In this document: positions 1 to 8,584 of the stretch, one piece after another
Position numbering within the stretch: position 1 is the stretch's first letter
Layout: every line of letters begins with the position of its first letter
NCBI GenBank assembly: GCA_963803125.1
Contig: CAWDLR010000003.1
Coordinates: 1,116,001-1,180,000 of the forward strand
Direction: 5' to 3'
Source: G963675935 sp963803125
GTDB taxonomy: Bacteria; Planctomycetota; Planctomycetia; Pirellulales; Thermoguttaceae
Length of the DNA: 64,000 bases
The notes under the pieces: generated by a model
Told to the model about the DNA's origin: nothing
Seen by the model: the letters and a program-made list of their open reading frames with translations, nothing else
The model's database searches: none
Position numbers and translations under genes: made by a program

Positions 1-1797
1 GATATCGTGAACCTCGGATCCCAGGGCCAGGTCTTCGCGGGCATTTCGCGCACCAGCGCCGCCAGCCTGACATTGAATAACAGCATCGCCGCCTATCCGT
101 TGGGCGGCGGCGATGACGTGGTGGGCCTCGCCATCAACGGCGGCATCTCCTCGACCGCCGGGGCAAACAACCTGATCATGGCATCGTACGGTTTCAGCGG
201 TGGCGTCATCAGTACGGATGATCCTCTACTGACTCCGCTGGGCAACTATGGCGGGCCGACCCAGACGATGGGCCTGTTGACCGGCAGTCCCGCCCTTGGC
301 GCCGGCAGCGCCAACTCCGGGCTAACGACTGACCAGCGCGGCATGCCCCGCGGCACGCCGCCCAACGTCGGCGCCTATCAGAGCCAAGCGGCGACCTCAT
401 TTGCCGTCAGCGCACCGGGCTCGACGACCGCTAACGCCATATTTGCCATCACGATCAATGCCCAGGATCAATCAGGAAGCGCCGCGACCAGCTACACGGG
501 ATTGGTAACCCTCAAATACCAGAACCAGATGCTGACTGCCGTGCCGGCCGGCACGACCACCGACCCGGCACTCACGATTCAATTGACCAACGGCACCGCA
601 ACCGTGGTCTCGGCGGCGAAGTACGGCACCGGCCAAATAGTCTACTTGAATAACTACAATCTCGTTCAGGTAGGTCAGGGAGTTCTCGCCAGCGGCGTTT
701 CCAGCATCGTGCCGGGGCCCAGCGGCGTGCTCTACTACCTGCAAGGCAGCAATCTCGTGCAGCTCGGGCGCGGCACGTTGGTCAGCGGCGTTTCCAGCAT
801 CGTCCCCGGACCCAGCGGCGTGCTTTACTACCTGCAAGGCAGCAACCTTGTGCAACTCGGGCGCGGCACGCTGGTCAGCGGCGTCTCCAGCATCGCCCCG
901 GGACCTGGCGGCGTGCCCTACTACCTGCAAGGCAGCAATCTCGTGCAGCTCGGACGCGGCACGCTGGTCAGCGGCGTCTCCGGAATATTTGCAGAACCCG
1001 ACGGCACGCTCTTTTATTTGCAGGGCGGCAAGCTGCTTCAACTCGGCCAAGGCGTGGTCGCCAACGCGGTCCTCCGCGGACCCAACGGGGAAGTTTACTA
1101 CTTGCAGGGCAACGCACTAGCCCAAATTGGCAGGGGCCTGTTGGCCAACGGCGTGTCCAAGATATTCGCTGGGGCCAATGGGGTGGTTTACTACCTGCAA
1201 GGAGAGAATCTCGTGCAGCTCGGGCACGGCGTGCTGGCCAGGGGCGTCTCCAGCATCTTCCAGAACTCCAGCGGCGTGATTTACTACTTGCAGAGCGCCA
1301 ACCTGGTGCAGCTTGGCAGTGGCGTGCTGGTCAGCGGCGGGGTGTCCTGCATCGCCATGGACCGTAGCGGCGCGATTTACTATGTGCAGGGCACAAACCT
1401 CATGCAGCTCGGCCACCAGGGCGTGCTGGCGACTCAGGTCACCGGCCTTTCCGTCGGCAAGGACGGTCAGATCTACTACCTGGCCTCCAACACGATCTAC
1501 CGCGCCGTTCAGAATGCGAACGGCAGCGTGTCCGCCCTGACCATCGCCAAGATCCCACTATCAAACCTGTTCGACCTCCTTCAATCGCAACTGAACCCGG
1601 ACCACCTGGTCAACGACCTCGTCTCGGAGTTGATCTCGTCGATCAACGCGGATCTTCCTTACGGTCAATTGAACAACTGTATCGTCAATGCCGTCGATGG
1701 CCTGCTGCGGCTGGCGGGCGCGAATGAGGACGTTCGGGCTGCGGTTGACAGCGGTGTCGAGGTCGTGCTCGTCATCGTGGAGGTCGTGGACTGCTAA
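1..1797 (+). CDS. C-terminal part of a large secreted parallel-beta-helix / tandem-repeat protein (5' truncated)
   Basis: The reading frame is open from the first base, so the true start lies upstream of the window; the GTG at 7 is only the first possible start inside it. The N-terminal ~125 residues resemble the end of a choice-of-anchor Q / right-handed beta-helix domain (GNYGGPTQTM, GSPALGAG, TDQRGMPR, GAYQ), which is common in giant secreted planctomycete proteins. A ~70-residue Ig-like segment follows (FAVSAPGSTTANAIFAI). After it come about nine 31-residue repeats built on YYLQGSNLVQLG, and then a ~95-residue acidic and hydrophobic tail without recognisable motifs. No catalytic domain is visible. 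A role as an extracellular or cell-surface repeat protein is inferred from composition only. The downstream TPR gene starts 26 bases after the stop. Confidence 0.75.
   Translation, partial: DIVNLGSQGQVFAGISRTSAASLTLNNSIAAYPLGGGDDVVGLAINGGISSTAGANNLIMASYGFSGGVISTDDPLLTPLGNYGGPTQTMGLLTGSPALGAGSANSGLTTDQRGMPRGTPPNVGAYQSQAATSFAVSAPGSTTANAIFAITINAQDQSGSAATSYTGLVTLKYQNQMLTAVPAGTTTDPALTIQLTNGTATVVSAAKYGTGQIVYLNNYNLVQVGQGVLASGVSSIVPGPSGVLYYLQGSNLVQLGRGTLVSGVSSIVPGPSGVLYYLQGSNLVQLGRGTLVSGVSSIAPGPGGVPYYLQGSNLVQLGRGTLVSGVSGIFAEPDGTLFYLQGGKLLQLGQGVVANAVLRGPNGEVYYLQGNALAQIGRGLLANGVSKIFAGANGVVYYLQGENLVQLGHGVLARGVSSIFQNSSGVIYYLQSANLVQLGSGVLVSGGVSCIAMDRSGAIYYVQGTNLMQLGHQGVLATQVTGLSVGKDGQIYYLASNTIYRAVQNANGSVSALTIAKIPLSNLFDLLQSQLNPDHLVNDLVSELISSINADLPYGQLNNCIVNAVDGLLRLAGANEDVRAAVDSGVEVVLVIVEVVDC
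640..1500 (+). repeat. Tandem 93-bp (31-aa) coding repeat, about nine units
   Basis: The core GTGCTNTACTACCTGCAAGG recurs at about 727, 820 and 913, exactly 93 bases apart. The first four units are nearly identical at DNA level. Later units have drifted (FYLQGGKLLQLG, YYLQGNALAQIG, YYLQSANLVQLG) and one is a few residues shorter. This is the pattern expected from recent local duplication at the 5' side of an older array. Each unit could be one blade-like beta element, but the fold is not established. Confidence 0.85.
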
Positions 1798-1822
1798 CTC
1801 GATCGATTTCCGTGAACTGACC

Positions 1823-2707
1823 ATGAATTCAACCAAGAGATTCGATGATGCGGTCGTAGCAGGTGGAGACTGCCCGTTGAAAATGGACCTTGACGGTGAG
1901 ATCGCCGCGATGGCCGGGGAGCGCATTCGCAGCGAGGCTCGAGGATGCAATCGACGCGGGGCGACGCGATTTGCCGAGCAAGATCTCGATGGGGCCCTCG
2001 CCGAGTTTAACGCGGCCCTGCGCCTCGATTCCGGTCTGGCTTCGGCCTATAACAATCGCGGAGTGATCCGTCAGCAGTTGCGTGACCTGGGGGGAGCCCT
2101 CACCGACTTCGAGGCGGCGTTGCGGCTGAACCCCGGGTTCGCCGACGCTTACAGCAACCGGGCAGCGATTCGGGGGGATCTGGGGGATGTTGCCGGCGCC
2201 GAATCGGATTGCCAGTTCGCCCTGGCGCTGGCCCCTGACAGTGCTATGTTCCATGCCCGCCGCGGCGCCCTGCTGCACAAGCAGAGGAACCTGCCCGCCG
2301 CCCTGTTCGAATACGACTGTGCCCTGAGACTCAACCCGCGTCTCTACTGGGTCTACATCCTCCGCGGCAACGCCCGCTATCACAATGGCAGTTGGCACGG
2401 TTTGTGCGCCGACTACAAGCAGGCGTTTGCCCTGCAAGCCAAGCATTCGGCCGCCCTGGCGGCGCGTTCTCTCCTGCTAGGGCTGGCTTCCGACCCCGTC
2501 GAGGCGCTGGCCAAATCCGACCAACATCTGCAAGAAGATCCCGAAGATCCGATCAGCTATGCCCGTCGGGGACTGTTGTTGCTTCTCTCAGGGCAAGCGG
2601 CGGAAGCAAAACAGGACTTCGAGCAGTGCCTGGCCCGCTATCCCGAAGCGCAGCCTTACCTGGAACTGATCATCCAACAAGTCGATGAGAAAGCTGTGGA
2701 GTCGTGA
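1823..2707 (+). CDS. Tetratricopeptide-repeat protein
   Basis: This 294-residue protein consists of a short N-terminal region (residues 1-45) followed by consecutive TPR units. The signature positions recur, for example GALAEFNAALRLDS, GALTDFEAALRLNPG and AALFEYDCALRLNPR, with NNRG and SNRA at the helix A starts. No signal peptide or membrane segment is visible, so it is probably cytoplasmic. The frame is open back to 1688 inside the upstream gene, but the ATG at 1823 is chosen because it lies after that gene's stop and begins a plausible N-terminus (MNSTKRF). The next gene, a sigma factor, starts 100 bases downstream. TPR proteins usually mediate protein contacts; the partner is unknown. Confidence 0.8.
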   Translation: MNSTKRFDDAVVAGGDCPLKMDLDGEIAAMAGERIRSEARGCNRRGATRFAEQDLDGALAEFNAALRLDSGLASAYNNRGVIRQQLRDLGGALTDFEAALRLNPGFADAYSNRAAIRGDLGDVAGAESDCQFALALAPDSAMFHARRGALLHKQRNLPAALFEYDCALRLNPRLYWVYILRGNARYHNGSWHGLCADYKQAFALQAKHSAALAARSLLLGLASDPVEALAKSDQHLQEDPEDPISYARRGLLLLLSGQAAEAKQDFEQCLARYPEAQPYLELIIQQVDEKAVES

Positions 2708-2807
2708 ACTCGCCGGAGCGTGTGCCGCCTTGACGAAGAACCTCCGCGAAATAATAATCTTGGCAGTGGCGACAACGCTGTTGCATACTCAAACCGTGGA
2801 CGCTGCC

Positions 2808-3432
2808 ATGGCCAGCCAAGGGTCGGTCACCCGGTTAATACAGGGTTTCTGTGAAGGCGATGAAGCGGCGTTTACGAGCTTGCACGCCCGCTATTGGCCG
2901 ATATTGGTTGAAATCGCTCGCCGCAAATTGCGAGGGACGCCGCCGCGGGCCCTTGACGAAGAGGACGTTGCCCAACAGGCCTTCTGGTCATTCTACCGCA
3001 GTGTTCGCGGCGGGCGGCTACCCAATCTGGCTCAGCCGCCACGATCTTTTGGCGGCTCTCACACACATTACAGCCTGCAAAGCCGTCAACCAGATCGAGC
3101 ACGAATTGGGCACGTTGAAGCGCGGCAAAGGGCACGTGCGGGGTGAGTCGGCTCTTGATTTTCTGGCCGGCCAATCGTCGCTGCGCCCCGGTCTCCAACA
3201 GGTGGCCGCAGCCGCCCCCCTTCCCGACGAAGAAGCGCTGCTTCGCGATTGTTATGACTGGTATCTCGGCCGACTGCCCGAGACGGTGCGCGAAGTCGCG
3301 CGGCTGCACCTGGCGGGTCTGACGAACCGTGAGATTGCCGCGGAATTGGACTGCGTCGAGCGGACCGTGGAACGCAAACTGGCCTTGTTGCGCAGCCAAT
3401 GGCAGACCCTGGCGGCCGAAGAACTAGGCTAG
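2808..3432 (+). CDS. ECF-type RNA polymerase sigma factor, interrupted by a frameshift
   Basis: The N-terminal part (MASQGSVTRLIQGFCEGDEAAF ... DEEDVAQQAFWSFYRSV) is a sigma-70 region 2 and reads from the ATG at 2808. The C-terminal part, with region 4 (LTNREIAAELDCVERTVERK), reads in the next frame and ends at 3432. The two halves join at about 3030-3037, where RLPNLA in one frame continues as SRHDLLAALTHITACKA in the other, so there is one base too many in CTGGCTCAGCCGCC. Joined, the protein is ~207 residues, normal for planctomycete ECF factors that sit next to Ser/Thr kinases. The kinase gene starts 200 bases downstream, so the pair is probably functionally linked. Either a sequencing indel or true inactivation would explain the break; the region 4 sequence looks intact. 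Confidence 0.8.
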
Positions 3433-3456
3433 TAGGCCAACCCGCCTGAAGTGAAA

Positions 3457-3508
3457 GGTCGGACAGACATTCCTGTCTGTTCTGGGCAGGCGAGAATGCC
3501 TGCCCCAC
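3457..3508. repeat. Palindromic repeat of the ACAGACATTCCTGTCTGT family
   Basis: An inverted pair, GGACAGACATTCCTGTCTGTTC followed by GGGCAGGCGAGAATGCCTGCCC, lies 25 bases after the sigma factor stop. Related copies are at 22136-22204, inside 39296-39429 and at 40961-40987. It could act as a terminator, but there is no T-run. Confidence 0.75.
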
Positions 3509-3632
3509 CCATCAATTCAGGTGGTCGCGGCACCAGCGCGGCGTCGGCGTGTCGGGCGGCAACGGAGTTTCCGGATAAACGAAGCAGGGGTAGATATCCG
3601 CGTTTCCGGGCGTTGTTTCTTTGGAGGTTCAA

Positions 3633-6600
3633 ATGGCTGTGAATCCCACTGCGCCGCCGGTTGTGCTCAGTTCTGCGGACATGGTGTGGATCGACGAAGT
3701 GGCCGATCGGTTCGAAGTGGCCTGGCGGTCCGGCGACCCGCCGGCAATTGCTGCCTTTCTGGGCGGCGCGGCGGGGCCACGCCGCGAGGCTCTCGTCAGG
3801 GAACTCGTACGGGTCGATCTGGCCTGCCGCCGCCGCCGCGGCGACTCACCCGTGCTCGAACGCTATCTTCGCGAATTCCCGGAATTGTCATCGCTGTCGG
3901 CCGAATCGCTGGAGAGCCTGGGGGATGGAGCGGCGCAGCCGCCAGTGGCCGGCTGCCCGCCGCGACTGGGTGACTTTCGCATTCTCCGCCGGCTCAAGGT
4001 CGGCGGTATGGGCGAAATCTACGAAGCGATCCAAGAACCGCTGGACCGGCGGGTGGCCGTCAAGGTCATTCGCCAGGACCACTTCTCCCCCGAAATGAGA
4101 ATGCGGTTTTTGCGCGAGCAGCAAGTCCTGGCGTCTTTGCACCAGTCGCACATCGTGCCCATCCACGCGGCCGGCGCGGAAGACCAGTTGCAGTTCTTCG
4201 CAATGCCCTTCATTCACGGCGTGTCGCTGCACTACGTCATCGAATACCTCAGACAGGGGCCAAAGGGCGCGGCAGCGAACACGCCCTCGCTGGCCGAGTT
4301 GGCCGAACGGTTATCCACGGTCGCCCTTCAAGCGGACTCGACCGTGCAGGACAAGCCCGAACCGGAGCGAGCGCCGGCCGAACCGCCGCCCGCCGGCACG
4401 TCGCGGCAAGCCCGCCGCTCAGCGAAACGGAGGTTTTCACGCGAATACTGCCGTTCGGTGGCGTGTCTGCTGATCAATGCCGCCGAGGCGCTGCAACACG
4501 CCCACGACCTGGGCATCCTGCATCGGGACGTGAAGCCGTCGAACCTGATGGTCAACGCGCTGGGGCACTGCTGGATCATCGACTTCGGGCTGGCGGCTTA
4601 TCTAAACGGCCCGGAAGAAGAGGGCACGCTGCCGGCTGCTAGGGGCCTCGGCCGGGAGCCGCTGACGGGCGGCAGCCGACCGGGAACGCCGGAATACATG
4701 GCCCCAGAGCAATGGCAAGGGAGGAAGCTCGACGCGCGAACGGACATTTGGGGCCTGGGCGCCACGCTCTATGAACTGCTCACCTTACAGCGAACTTTCA
4801 CGGGTCCGACGCTGGCGGCAGTAAGGGAGAACGTGTTGAACGCGGAACCAACCCCGCCGCAAAGTCTCGTGCGCGGACTCCCCCCGGACCTGGTGAAGAT
4901 CTGTCTGAAGGCGTTGCAAAAGTCGCCGCAGGGACGCTATGCCAGCGCCGGCGAGTTCGCCGACGACCTGCGGCGCTGGTTGGCCCATGAGCCGACGTCG
5001 GTTCGCCGCGGCATCGTCCGGCGGCTCTCGCTTTGGAGCCTTACCAACAGAGGTTGGGCCACTGCCATTGCCTGCGCTTCGCTGGCCGTCGCCGGTCTGG
5101 CGGTTGCCGCAGAAGTCCGTGCGGTTGCAACCGCAGAACGCGTGCAAGCTCTCGCACGCGATGTAACCATACAAAATGTGCAAGCCCAGCTTCTGGCCAT
5201 CCACAAGACGGTCGGCAGCGACAGTTGGCGTGAAGAGGTGTTTGCCTCGATCCGCCAGGCGGCTAAGACTCGCATCGACGAACGCCTGCGCGACCAGGCG
5301 GCTGCCGCCCTGGAAGGCATTGACGGCCGTGTGCTCACCGCGGCTGGTCCCTTCGACGCCTCTTCGGTCGCGTTCGACTCCGCGGGAAAGCGCCTTCTCG
5401 TCGGCGGCGTTGTCGAGGACGGCGTCCCGCGCGGGGCAAAGTGCTTTGATCTGACCACGAGTCAATGTCGAGAATTCAAGCGCGGCAGCCGCGGCCCCGT
5501 CGCCTTTCGCGCGGAGGACGGCGTGCCGTTGCAGATCATCATCGGCGACCACGAACGTTTGACTTTGGCGCTATGGAACTTGGAAACCGACAGGTCGCTC
5601 TGCGATTTCAAGCTACCGCTCGTTCCGCGGGCGAGGTTCGGTCTTTCCGCCATGGACTACCCCCTGGTTGTCCTCACTCCGAACGGATCCTTCGCGGCCG
5701 CGTGCGTGACATTGCCCGGGGATCACCAAACTATCTTCATTTGGGACGCGAAATCAGGGGCGTTGCTGCGGCAGGTGGAACGCAAGGGTCCGCCGATCAC
5801 CGCGCTGGCATTGAGGGCGGACGGCTCAGAGTTGGCTACCGGCGATTTGACGGGACAGCTTACCACCTGGCCAGTGCCAAATGGCGATCCTCGACAATTG
5901 CCACACTTGGGACGAAACCGCGTCGATGCTCTGGCCTTCGGCGCCATCCCGACTCAGGGGCACGGCAAGTTGACCGAGAGGCGGTTGTTGGCGGGCGGCG
6001 AGGCCGGCGGCAACACGACGATCTGGAACCTCGATCACGGCATTCCCCAAGCTCACTGCCACGGCGCTTGTTATGACGTGAACGCGGTGACTTTTAGTCC
6101 CGACGGGACGATGCTCGCCACGGCAGGCAGAGGTCCTACCATCCTATGGGACGTGACGACCGGGCAGCCCCTGGTGGCACTAAGGTACTCGGACTTTCTG
6201 ACGGCTCTGGCCTTTACCGCGGACGGGAAACACCTGGCGGCCGGTAGAATCACGGTATTCGGCCGCGGCCGCGGTGGTGAGGGGGGGATACACGTTTGGG
6301 ACCTGGAGATGGGCCGCGGCATACGGACGCTGCGCGGTTTGGGCGCCCCGATCGCTAAAGTCTGCATTGCACCGACCGTCGAGCGGGTTGCCGCGCTCTC
6401 GCAAAACTGGCAAATCGGCGTGTGGAACCTGAAGTCCGGCTTCCTCGAACGCTTGATCGATGCTCCGGAAGGTATCGCCGCAGACAACGCCGCTCTGGAG
6501 ATTAGCCCGGACGGACACAAAGTTTTCGCGGCAGCCGGCAGCGAGGCACGCCTCTGGGACCTGACGACCGGCCGGGAGCAAGTGTGGGACCTGAAGCGGC

Positions 6601-7301
6601 TGGGGATTTGTGACGCCGCCGCGTTCGACCCCCGTGGAAGGCGATTGTTCTACTTTCGCGTGGAACGGCAGGAAGCCGCCGGAGAGCGTCACGAGCCCGA
6701 TTCACCAGAGCATCCGGACAAAGGCCATGTGATCGGCCGCATGCGCGACCTTCTGGGAGCGACGCCGTTGGTCGCACTCTGGGAGACGCCTGTCTTCCGC
6801 GACCGTGTCTACAAGGCCGGAGTGGCCCGCGACGGCGGGTGCGTCGTGGTGCATAGCGGCGTGGACGGGGCAGAAGGCCTGCTCCAACTCTTTGATGCGG
6901 CGCGGGGAAAGGAACTCTGGTCGTTGAGCCGGAATGCGGAGTTCAGCTTGGACCCGTTCGGCAAGTATCTGGCAATCAGCGACGTTTCCGGCAGCGGCGC
7001 CACGCTATTGGAATTGCCCGGCCGCCGCATGGTGGACCAACTGGAGTGGTTTCCGACCTGGCTGGCGCCAACACTCGCGTTTGGCGCGCAGCAAGGAACG
7101 CCCGGCGGCTGCGCACTGTTCCGCCACGGCGACAAAGAGGCCATCGTCACGCTCGGCAACAACAAGGAAGTCACTGCCGTGAAAAACCAGTTCTCTGCCG
7201 ATGGGAGACTCTTCGCCTGGGGCAACATCAACGGCACGGTGAATGTCTGCGACATCGAGCGGTTGCGGCGTGAACTGGCTGCCTTCGGGCTCGCTTGGTA
7301 G
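3633..7301 (+). CDS. Membrane-anchored Ser/Thr protein kinase with C-terminal WD40 propeller(s)
   Basis: This 1222-residue protein has a planctomycete-type N-terminal helical region (residues ~15-95). It is followed by a complete Hanks-type kinase domain: the glycine loop VGGMGEIYEA (~123), catalytic lysine K144 in VAVKVI, HRD at 297-299 in HRDVKPSN, DFG at 317-319, and the activation-segment end GTPEYMAPEQ. An ~80-residue insert rich in A, P and R separates the N-lobe from the catalytic loop. One membrane helix lies at ~474-495. The remaining ~700 residues carry WD40-like units (SPDGTMLATAG, LWDVTTGQP, FDPRGRRLF, LWDLTTGRE). The ATG at 3633 is preferred because GGAGG lies 5 bases upstream; TTG 3621 is also in frame. 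Next to an ECF sigma factor, this is a typical planctomycete signalling arrangement; the substrate and ligand are unknown. Confidence 0.92.
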   Translation: MAVNPTAPPVVLSSADMVWIDEVADRFEVAWRSGDPPAIAAFLGGAAGPRREALVRELVRVDLACRRRRGDSPVLERYLREFPELSSLSAESLESLGDGAAQPPVAGCPPRLGDFRILRRLKVGGMGEIYEAIQEPLDRRVAVKVIRQDHFSPEMRMRFLREQQVLASLHQSHIVPIHAAGAEDQLQFFAMPFIHGVSLHYVIEYLRQGPKGAAANTPSLAELAERLSTVALQADSTVQDKPEPERAPAEPPPAGTSRQARRSAKRRFSREYCRSVACLLINAAEALQHAHDLGILHRDVKPSNLMVNALGHCWIIDFGLAAYLNGPEEEGTLPAARGLGREPLTGGSRPGTPEYMAPEQWQGRKLDARTDIWGLGATLYELLTLQRTFTGPTLAAVRENVLNAEPTPPQSLVRGLPPDLVKICLKALQKSPQGRYASAGEFADDLRRWLAHEPTSVRRGIVRRLSLWSLTNRGWATAIACASLAVAGLAVAAEVRAVATAERVQALARDVTIQNVQAQLLAIHKTVGSDSWREEVFASIRQAAKTRIDERLRDQAAAALEGIDGRVLTAAGPFDASSVAFDSAGKRLLVGGVVEDGVPRGAKCFDLTTSQCREFKRGSRGPVAFRAEDGVPLQIIIGDHERLTLALWNLETDRSLCDFKLPLVPRARFGLSAMDYPLVVLTPNGSFAAACVTLPGDHQTIFIWDAKSGALLRQVERKGPPITALALRADGSELATGDLTGQLTTWPVPNGDPRQLPHLGRNRVDALAFGAIPTQGHGKLTERRLLAGGEAGGNTTIWNLDHGIPQAHCHGACYDVNAVTFSPDGTMLATAGRGPTILWDVTTGQPLVALRYSDFLTALAFTADGKHLAAGRITVFGRGRGGEGGIHVWDLEMGRGIRTLRGLGAPIAKVCIAPTVERVAALSQNWQIGVWNLKSGFLERLIDAPEGIAADNAALEISPDGHKVFAAAGSEARLWDLTTGREQVWDLKRLGICDAAAFDPRGRRLFYFRVERQEAAGERHEPDSPEHPDKGHVIGRMRDLLGATPLVALWETPVFRDRVYKAGVARDGGCVVVHSGVDGAEGLLQLFDAARGKELWSLSRNAEFSLDPFGKYLAISDVSGSGATLLELPGRRMVDQLEWFPTWLAPTLAFGAQQGTPGGCALFRHGDKEAIVTLGNNKEVTAVKNQFSADGRLFAWGNINGTVNVCDIERLRRELAAFGLAW

Positions 7302-7652
7302 CGGCTCTTCAGCGACGGCGATCTGACGGCGACGCCGCCTCAGGCTGCTGACAGGTGATGATAGAGATTCCTGACCGCCGACCCTGTCTCCTTCGCGGTG
7401 TTTACCCGCGGCTTCTACCCTTTTCTGTCCATCTTCCATCACTCGCTCTTACTACCCACAAGCAAGCGGGGTAGAGGTGCAAAAACCCTCTTGTTGGCCG
7501 CGAGAACAGTGCCGCCGCTGCGGAATCTGTTCGGCCGGTCAGGATGTCAAAGAGCGCCGTGCGGCCGAGGCGGTGCGCGAGTCGCACTGCCGCGGCGCAT
7601 TAGTGGCCAGGCGTATATATAGCGGAATCGACGGCGGCTTGCAAGATCGCGT

Positions 7653-7685
7653 TTTAGCCAGGCCCTTGCTACGGGCAGGGCGACA
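7653..7685. repeat. Hairpin repeat AGCCAGGCCC...GGGC.GGGCGA, copy 1
   Basis: AGCCAGGCCCTTGCTACGGG followed by CAGGGCGACAT recurs as AGCCAGGCCCGCGCTGCGGG CGGGGCGAAAGACAT at about 8463-8495. The stem GCCC/GGGC is kept while the loop differs. Confidence 0.6.
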
Positions 7686-7792
7686 TACCGTATGAGAAAG
7701 AAGACGATGCGTCCAATGGATCCCGTCGAATACTTGGATTGTTCGCCATTTTCTCCCGCTTTTTCAGAGACTCCGGCATCGTCAGTGGGGCG

Positions 7793-7914
7793 CCACGAAA
7801 ACACAAGAGGGCGAAGACGCGAAACAAGGCAGAGCCGGCCAGTCAATTGCGAACCCAGCGGCCGCCCATCCCACCTCCTTCTCTTTCGTTCCTTCGTTCT
7901 TTCGTGTTTTCGTG
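7793..7914. repeat. Foldback element with CCACGAAAACAC / GTGTTTTCGTGG ends
   Basis: The 12-bp termini are exact inverted repeats. The internal sequence next to each arm is AAGAGGGCGAAGACGCGAAA on the left and CTTTCGTTCCTTCGTTCTTT on the right, so the arms stay partly complementary further in. The layout resembles a non-coding mobile repeat (MITE- or REP-like). Confidence 0.6.
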
Positions 7915-7972
7915 GTGAGTTCTTCCGATTCAACGTCGTTGGGGGCCAATCACGAGGCTAAAGCGTGCGTCT

Positions 7973-8296
7973 TCACCCCTTCCTGTCCCAGCCGCCGCGC
8001 CTGCTCTGTGCGAGGTGGGAAAGGCGGATGCTGTGAACGAATACTCCCAGCAGGCCGCAGATGCCGAGAAACGCAGAGATTGTCAAAAAGGTCTGGCTGC
8101 GAATGGCGGCGGCCAGCAGAAACAAGACTGCGCCGACAACGGCTGCGATGCCGCATGCGCGGAGTCTGAATTTGGCCCGAGTTTCCAGATAATCAAGGAC
8201 CGGATTGCCGGCCTCTCGCAAGGGAGCGCCGCAATGAGGGCAAGAGATTGCCTTGTCGCTCACCTGCTCCCCACACTCCTTGCACTGCGTCAGCAT
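7973..8296 (-). CDS. Small zinc-ribbon membrane protein
   Basis: This 107-residue protein opens with a double zinc-knuckle, CKECGEQVSDKAISCPHCGAP (two CxxC pairs), followed by a linker and two hydrophobic helices (GIAAVVGAVLFLLAAAI and FLTISAFLGICGLLGVFV). The frame is open upstream to 8353, but those extra residues are translated from the palindromic repeat at 8335. The start at 8296 (MLTQCKECGEQ) places the zinc ribbon at the very N-terminus, as in other zinc-ribbon membrane proteins. The function is unknown; it could bind nucleic acid or a protein at the membrane. It stands alone between repeats, convergent with the kinase gene. Confidence 0.7.
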   Translation of the reverse strand: MLTQCKECGEQVSDKAISCPHCGAPLREAGNPVLDYLETRAKFRLRACGIAAVVGAVLFLLAAAIRSQTFLTISAFLGICGLLGVFVHSIRLSHLAQSRRGGWDRKG

Positions 8297-8334
8297 CTCG
8301 CCCTCCGTTTCTCGCGCCGGGGAAAACAGGCCGC

Positions 8335-8415
8335 GTAGGTTATGCTTCAGCATAACGATTTTCGGGCCCCTAGGTCGAGCACCGGTTCACCGTGTTATGC
8401 TGAAGCATAACCTAC
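8335..8415. repeat. 81-bp foldback with GTAGGTTATGCTTCAGCATA arms
   Basis: The 22-bp arms (8335-8356 and 8394-8415) are exact inverted repeats except for the central dinucleotide. Each arm is itself a small palindrome (GTTATGCTTCAGCATAAC). It lies 38 bases upstream of the zinc-ribbon start, so it could affect that gene's promoter. Confidence 0.85.
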
Positions 8416-8462
8416 TCCCGGACCGCTCGTACTGGGGGAATCCCGGGAATTCCGGCGTTTTG

Positions 8463-8537
8463 AGCCAGGCCCGCGCTGCGGGCGGGGCGAAAGACATTGT
8501 CGGCTTCCCGTTTAGCCGCGACCCGCAGGGGAGCGGG
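8463..8537. repeat. Two adjacent repeat units: AGCCAGGCCC hairpin and CGTTTAGCCGCG fragment
   Basis: 8463-8495 is the second copy of the AGCCAGGCCC hairpin. 8509-8537 begins with CGTTTAGCCGCGACCCGCAG, the terminus of the CGTTTAGC element family seen complete at 25858, 50169 and 62878. The opposite terminus is not seen here. Confidence 0.6.
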
Positions 8538-8584
8538 CTTCTTCGCATTCTCCATGCGACATTATTCACCTGACTCTCCATAAA

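Larger units (their letters stand above)
7302..7972. other. 671-bp region without a convincing gene, repeat-rich
   Basis: No open frame here has domain-like content. It contains a 33-bp hairpin (7653-7685) and a larger foldback (7793-7914), both listed separately. TATATATAG at 7614-7622 is AT-rich but has no good -35 partner or gene just downstream. Confidence 0.6.

Noticed and set aside
7692..7961. 89-residue + strand frame in the gene-free region after the kinase
   Set aside because: It is mostly translated from the foldback at 7793-7914 and has no motif.
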